64,000 nt of DNA from Scolanthus callimorphus (Eukaryota > Cnidaria > Anthozoa > Actiniaria > Edwardsiidae), in assembly GCA_033964015.1 (NCBI GenBank), contig CM066912.1:8458371-8522370 (forward strand). The letters run 5' to 3'. Below, in pieces: positions 51,501-57,500 of this stretch (position 1 is its first letter; each line of letters begins with the position of its first letter). Under the pieces are notes generated by a model. The model was not told the DNA's origin and searched no databases. It saw only the letters and a program-made list of their open reading frames with translations. The translations under genes were made by a program, and so were the position numbers.

Positions 51501-54500
51501 AATACAGACCTGCATGGCAAACTTAACGAGTTCCATAAACTTAGACAGCTTGGAGATCTTGTAGACCTCCCAGTTTCTCTCATCCATGTTGAACCAGCCT
51601 TTTCCCACGTCAAGAAGACTGCTCCTTATGGCCGTACGGAGGGTGTTCAACCAGCTGTCGCGTAGAAAGATCTGAACCTGAGGAACCAGACATTCCAAGT
51701 ATCTCAGCAAAGGCCGGTTTACACTTTTTGTGCATTTGTCGTGGCGATTTTTCTCGCGCAAGTCGCAATTCCAACTCTCTTGTGTGAACAAATGCAAATC
51801 CGGTGGCGGTGCGATTTCTGTGCTCTCTTTTCTTCAATTCGCATGAAGTTGCAAAGAGTTTCGAACATTTGAAATCTTCGCGACATCACGCGACAAAAAT
51901 CGCCGCAGATCGCGCCGAGTTGCATTTAGTTTACATCAGTGATTTTGAGTAGGCGCGAGCGTGCATTAAAAATCGCCGCGAATCGCGCGACAAAAAATGT
52001 AGCAAAAGTTGGGCTTTGAACCTTGAAGTGCCACTCAAGGCAGAAATCAAGCACATTTCATCAAAAAGATCCATTATCCAAGGGAACAGTAGCGAAAAAA
52101 GTGTTTTGCGCGCGCCGTGAATATTTTATTGATTTTTTAATATATCCGATTGGCGTTTTTTTTGGTTCAACTATGCACGATGGGTCTTGGGGGAGAAGTT
52201 CTTCAGAACAAGGTCTTTGTTCTTTTTTCTTCTTTCTTTGTCTTGTTGTTACGTCACAGGAACCATTGTTCATCCCACAAGATGCAGCGTGCATAGTTGA
52301 ACGAAAAAATATATATGTAAATTATTTTTGGATTTTTTACTTTGTTGTTCCGCCAATCAAACTATCTGAGCCAATGAAACTCTTGCCCTGTTTCACCTAG
52401 TGCAGTCAACTGGCTTCCCTAACTAAAACCAGACAACGCCGTGACGGAAAGCCATTTGACTGCACTAGGCGAAACAGAGCAAGAATCTGATTGGCTCATA
52501 AGATTTGACTGGCGGAACAGAAAAGCCAAACACAAATCGATGTTTTGAAAACGCGGGTCGCGATGCAACGATTTTAGCTGTAATGGCACAAAACTGATTG
52601 TTCAAATTACCTGTGAGCTGACTTGTGATTGTGTCTGTTCAAACTCCTCTAATTTCATACTCTTGGTGACAGGAACTTGAAAGACTGACATTTGCGACAC
52701 CTTGTTACATTCCGTGATAACCTTGCCCATGGCTACGATAGCTTCCTCTCTTGTCAGCAATGAATTGAAGGCAAAGTTGTCAAACTTCTCATCAAATGGG
52801 TAGGCGGGTACATCTGGATAAAAACCTGTCAAGTAGAAAATTTATCAGAGCAGATCTCGTAAAGTACGAAATGTTCTAGTTCCTCTTGTGCTGTGACTGT
52901 CCCCACACGTTGTGCAGGAATTGGGTAGGTCATGTCTTTAGACAGGCCAGATAGAAGGCTTGCAGAAATCCCGAAAAAAAAAATGCACAAGCTTCTGAGC
53001 TAGAAAAATAAATCCCTGCAAGCCGGACAGGCAGAAGAAAACAACAGATTCGGCTCACACAAAACAATTTCCTCAAAATTCCAGGACTTTCCAGTATAAA
53101 GGAAAAGAAAATCCAGGATATTCCAGGCTGCGTACAAACCCTTCATAGAAAGCCATTGTGACTGACCTCTCTCTGGTATGACCTCTTCTTCCTTCTGTTG
53201 TATGGTAACAAATGGGTACTCTTCTGGTTTAGATGACACCACGCGATCAAATGTAATTCTGTTCATGCTACGTGTGAAATCAATTTGTACCTCCTTGCAA
53301 AGCACTCGCAGTTGCTCTTCCAAACTAAAAGAAATGAAGACAGAATTAACTGTAGTCTGCTAGCTTGCTAGCCATATATAAGTACACTTTTTATTTTGAC
53401 AAATGGATTTCATTTATCTATCATATCATCCCACTTGAGTTTGTCAGCCAATCTCAAACAAAATCTACCGTCCTGATATTCTACCGTATCGGGTCACTGG
53501 CCTGATATACATTGTACGATTAAATATCAGGAACAGTTCATCGATTTTCTTTGGTAAAATAATTAGAATAAATATAGTTCGCGTCAAAATAGTTTTCTGT
53601 CATTCGACAGCACAATGATTAGTTCATCTTTACAAAAACGCAATAGTTTTTAGTTTTTAGTACATTAAGGTGGTGTTACACGGGACAACTTGCAACAAAA
53701 ACTTTCCTCGCAACATTGTTGCGCGAAAAGTTTTTACCGTGTAACATGTGGCACAAGACAACTTTTCGCGCAACATTTCACTCGGCAACATGTTGCGAGT
53801 TTTTGACTTGGCTTCAAAAACTTGCAACACAAAATGACGAATATCTTAAATGTTGTCTCGTGTAACATGTGTCCAACAACTTTCCGCGCAACATTTTTGT
53901 CTGGAAGCGAGGCAAGAATGAAATTCGTCATCAGCTCGAGCTAAAAGTTGTTTTAACGGTCGTGTATCAGATGTTGTTGCGCTAAAAGTTTTCTCGTGTA
54001 ACATGCCCGTTGCTGAATGACTCGACGTCAGGAACTTTTCGCGCAACAATGTTGCGCGGAAAGTTTTTGTTGCGAGTTATCCCGTGTAACATCGCCTTAA
54101 GTTTCTTTAGTTGGATGTTGAGGTGGGATGATAAAAATAATCTGGCAAATTTAGTTTCATTCTGCAAAATATCAGAGCTTGTTTGGTCTCGCCATGGATA
54201 CCATGGCTCGACCAAACTCGCCTGATATTTTACTGAATCAAACCAAATTTGCACGATTATAGTATATACCATAAGTATATACCATGTTATGGCCTTTGAA
54301 TCCTTGCCATTTACCCCTGGGGGATGCCCCTATCAGACCTTTTAGGGGGTAAAATTCGAAAACTTTAAAAAAACAATTCCAGATACTAGGTACATACCTC
54401 TTAGGGGTCCATTCTAGCAAACCAAGCAACAATGGTTATATCAATATCACACTTGTTGGTACCTTTTAGGGGTCAAAGTCGACTAAGCCACACCCTTTTT

Positions 54501-57500
54501 GGTACCCTTTAGGGGTAATATTGTCAGTTCCTGACAAGCATCCCCACTCAAGAATAGGGGAGTTCCCCCTTCCTGGGGATTTACCAGCCATTTGATCCTG
54601 AAATAGATCACTTACTTGTCATCTCTCCTTAACGGCCGAGTGTCCTTAGCCCAGAAAACCATCTTGTCTAGTGAGCTTGTGTCGAGTCTGGGAACACCAT
54701 CCATAGGCATACAATCAACGTACAGATTGTACCTCAACAGCGCCTCAGTCTCGCGACGCAGCTCAAATGCCTTAGCCACTCTCTCGGCAAACACCATGGG
54801 GTCCTCAGCATTAAATAGCAGTCTTATCCTCGGCACATAAAACTGGGTTTCACTTTCCTCCATTTTCTTCTTTTTCTTAGGAGGTTTCTCTTCAAGCTCT
54901 TCACTGACCCTTGCTCGGATCTGTATTTCTTCTGGGACAACATTGTGTTGGAGTCCATTCGTGCCTACAACTTGAACAAGGTAGAGTTCCTTGTCTTTGT
55001 CATAGTCTAAAGCACCCACATCTATCCATTCATATTCTTTGACTCCGTCCTTCACTTTTCCTGAAACAACAAAAACAACTTAAGATGATCAGCTTGAGAC
55101 ACTCCCTGGAACTTTCTTAGTAACCAATCGCAGGATGAGCTGTCTATGGGGAGTTTGCAGGTGTTGCGTGACATTTTGAATTTTGATCCCAGTAAAATAG
55201 AAACTACCACTGACATTTGAAAAAAGCTCGCCAAAATAATGTGAAATTGCAAAATATGAGGTTTTGATAAGAAACACAGAAGTTATGAGCGTCAGAAGTT
55301 GGTTGTTTTCCTATAGGTTTAATGTTGTGGTGGGCAACCTATAGAGAAACAGCCTACTTCAGGGGCCAATTATTTTACCCAAATTAACTCCAATTTTCCA
55401 ATTTCGGCAAGCTCTTTTTAAATATGGTATTTTCATTTTATTGGGATCAAAATTCAAAATGTCACACAACACCTGCAAACTTTCCATTGACCTCTTGAGG
55501 GCAGCAAAAATTAGCTCTATTAACCAATCACAACTGAGTCAGTGAAAAATTGACCAATAGAACACATGCCAATATTGCACTCCTATCAGGGGACTGGGTG
55601 AGGCTTTTTTGTGCTCTCCTATCTGTGGGTGGGTTAGGCTTTTTTTGTGGCTGCCAACTAGCAACAATACCTGTAGGCAGAAGGGCCTTTCCTGGCACAG
55701 GCTTCCTGATCCCATCGACCACACCCAGATTAATCCATTCCGCTGCTGTCCTTGAGTCATACTCTGTGTCGTCAAATATATGGAGAGGTAGGAATGCTGG
55801 GAATGGAGCTGGCTGGCCATTAGTAAGCCCTGTCAGGTTGACAGACATGTTATAGTCCTCCCGCGGCATTAGGTCTGAGGTATTGACACCATACTCCTCT
55901 AGCAGATTGTTGATGTCTTGTTTTGCATAGATCCTCTTTCGTCTATAGCAGTTAATATTTCGTCAGTATCAGATAATATCTAAAAGCCATTACCACTGTA
56001 TGCGACCTCAAAATTCAATGTGAGATTGGCGATTTTAATCATGAAAATTGTAATGAGAATTTCCTTCAACAGAACTTTAGTTTATACATTCTTGACAAAA
56101 AAGCCAAAGGATAGCTTAATATCATTTTGATTGATTTTGCAATCAATACCGACCCAATGAAGCAGCCAAATCCAGCATTTTAGTTTGATTGACAGCCAAA
56201 AATTGCCCACTGCCACAGATTGAATTTTGAGGTCATGTAGCAATGCATACAGTGGTAACATTATGTGTACAAATTGGGTCTGACAGGTCACAGGGGTGAC
56301 ATAGGTTAATTCCATTGTTTTTGTTTTGAGAAACTTGCATGAGCACAAAAGGAAATCACACTGGTGCCGTAAAAAATCAGTTCTGAACATCAAAATGGGT
56401 GATAGATAAAATATACCTAGAAAATTTAAAATTGATAATAGCTTTTAAATTTTAAGTCCAAGTTAATGATTAATAGAAATCTTATGGGCTAGTATGTTTA
56501 TTGTCCTCGCCCCACCCACAGTAATTGCAAACAATGCAACTTTTAGAATTAGAGCAGATTTCATATGACTGAAAAGTTCAGCGACAAAGTTTTGCCATGC
56601 ATAGACAACACAATTTCATTTGGTACCGTATCTACAGCAGGCCAACAGCAGGCCAGATTCCATGCCAAGACCGTGACAGTGACATGCTATGTCGCAACAC
56701 TATTCACAGTTATATGAAATCTGCTCTATGCTGGGTTCCAGTAGTGTAACTGGCAACCATGTTCGTATTTTGCGAAAGAGAAAAATTCTGGTCACTTTTG
56801 CAACTGATGTGGCTCACGAGTTGTAAGTCCTGTACAATGTACTGGGTATGTGTCTGGGAGTTTAGTCACTGCTTGGGCAAGTAAAATAAGAAGATAAATT
56901 TAATGTGAAGATCTATTTCTGAAAAGGCTGGACCACTGCAAAAAAATTATGCTATCCATTATGCTCAATTTTTCAGATTATACAGGACTTGCGGTGAAAC
57001 CAAATTACCGACATGCACTTCCGCTCCACACATAATTGTGAGGGCCCTACCGGTATCTCATTTAATAGTTATGATGGCGCAACCTTTTCTGAAATAGGTG
57101 TTATTTAGCCTACCTTTCAATTTCAATCTTGCGTGGTACTTGACCTGGCTCGGCATGATAAGGTAGTTGGACTTTGGGCTCCCATGCCTTGCTGGGAAAG
57201 TCCTGCAAATGAATTAGTAAATATTTACACAGAGTGCACATTTTCGCGTTTCGTTGTACACAATAACCTAATAGCAGGGAACATATGCTCATAAAATATA
57301 TTGCCTACACAGGGAAGATCCACTGAACAGGGTAGCTGGGTTTTTGAGCCTCTGGTCAAAAACAGGGTATACATTTTCCGGATATTTGAGTCTGTGGTCA
57401 CAAACAGGGTATTGATTTGTCAAAACTTCTAGTTTCATGTCATGGCAATGGCATTCATTTTCCGATATTTTGTGCCTTTTGCCATAAACAAGGTAAGAAA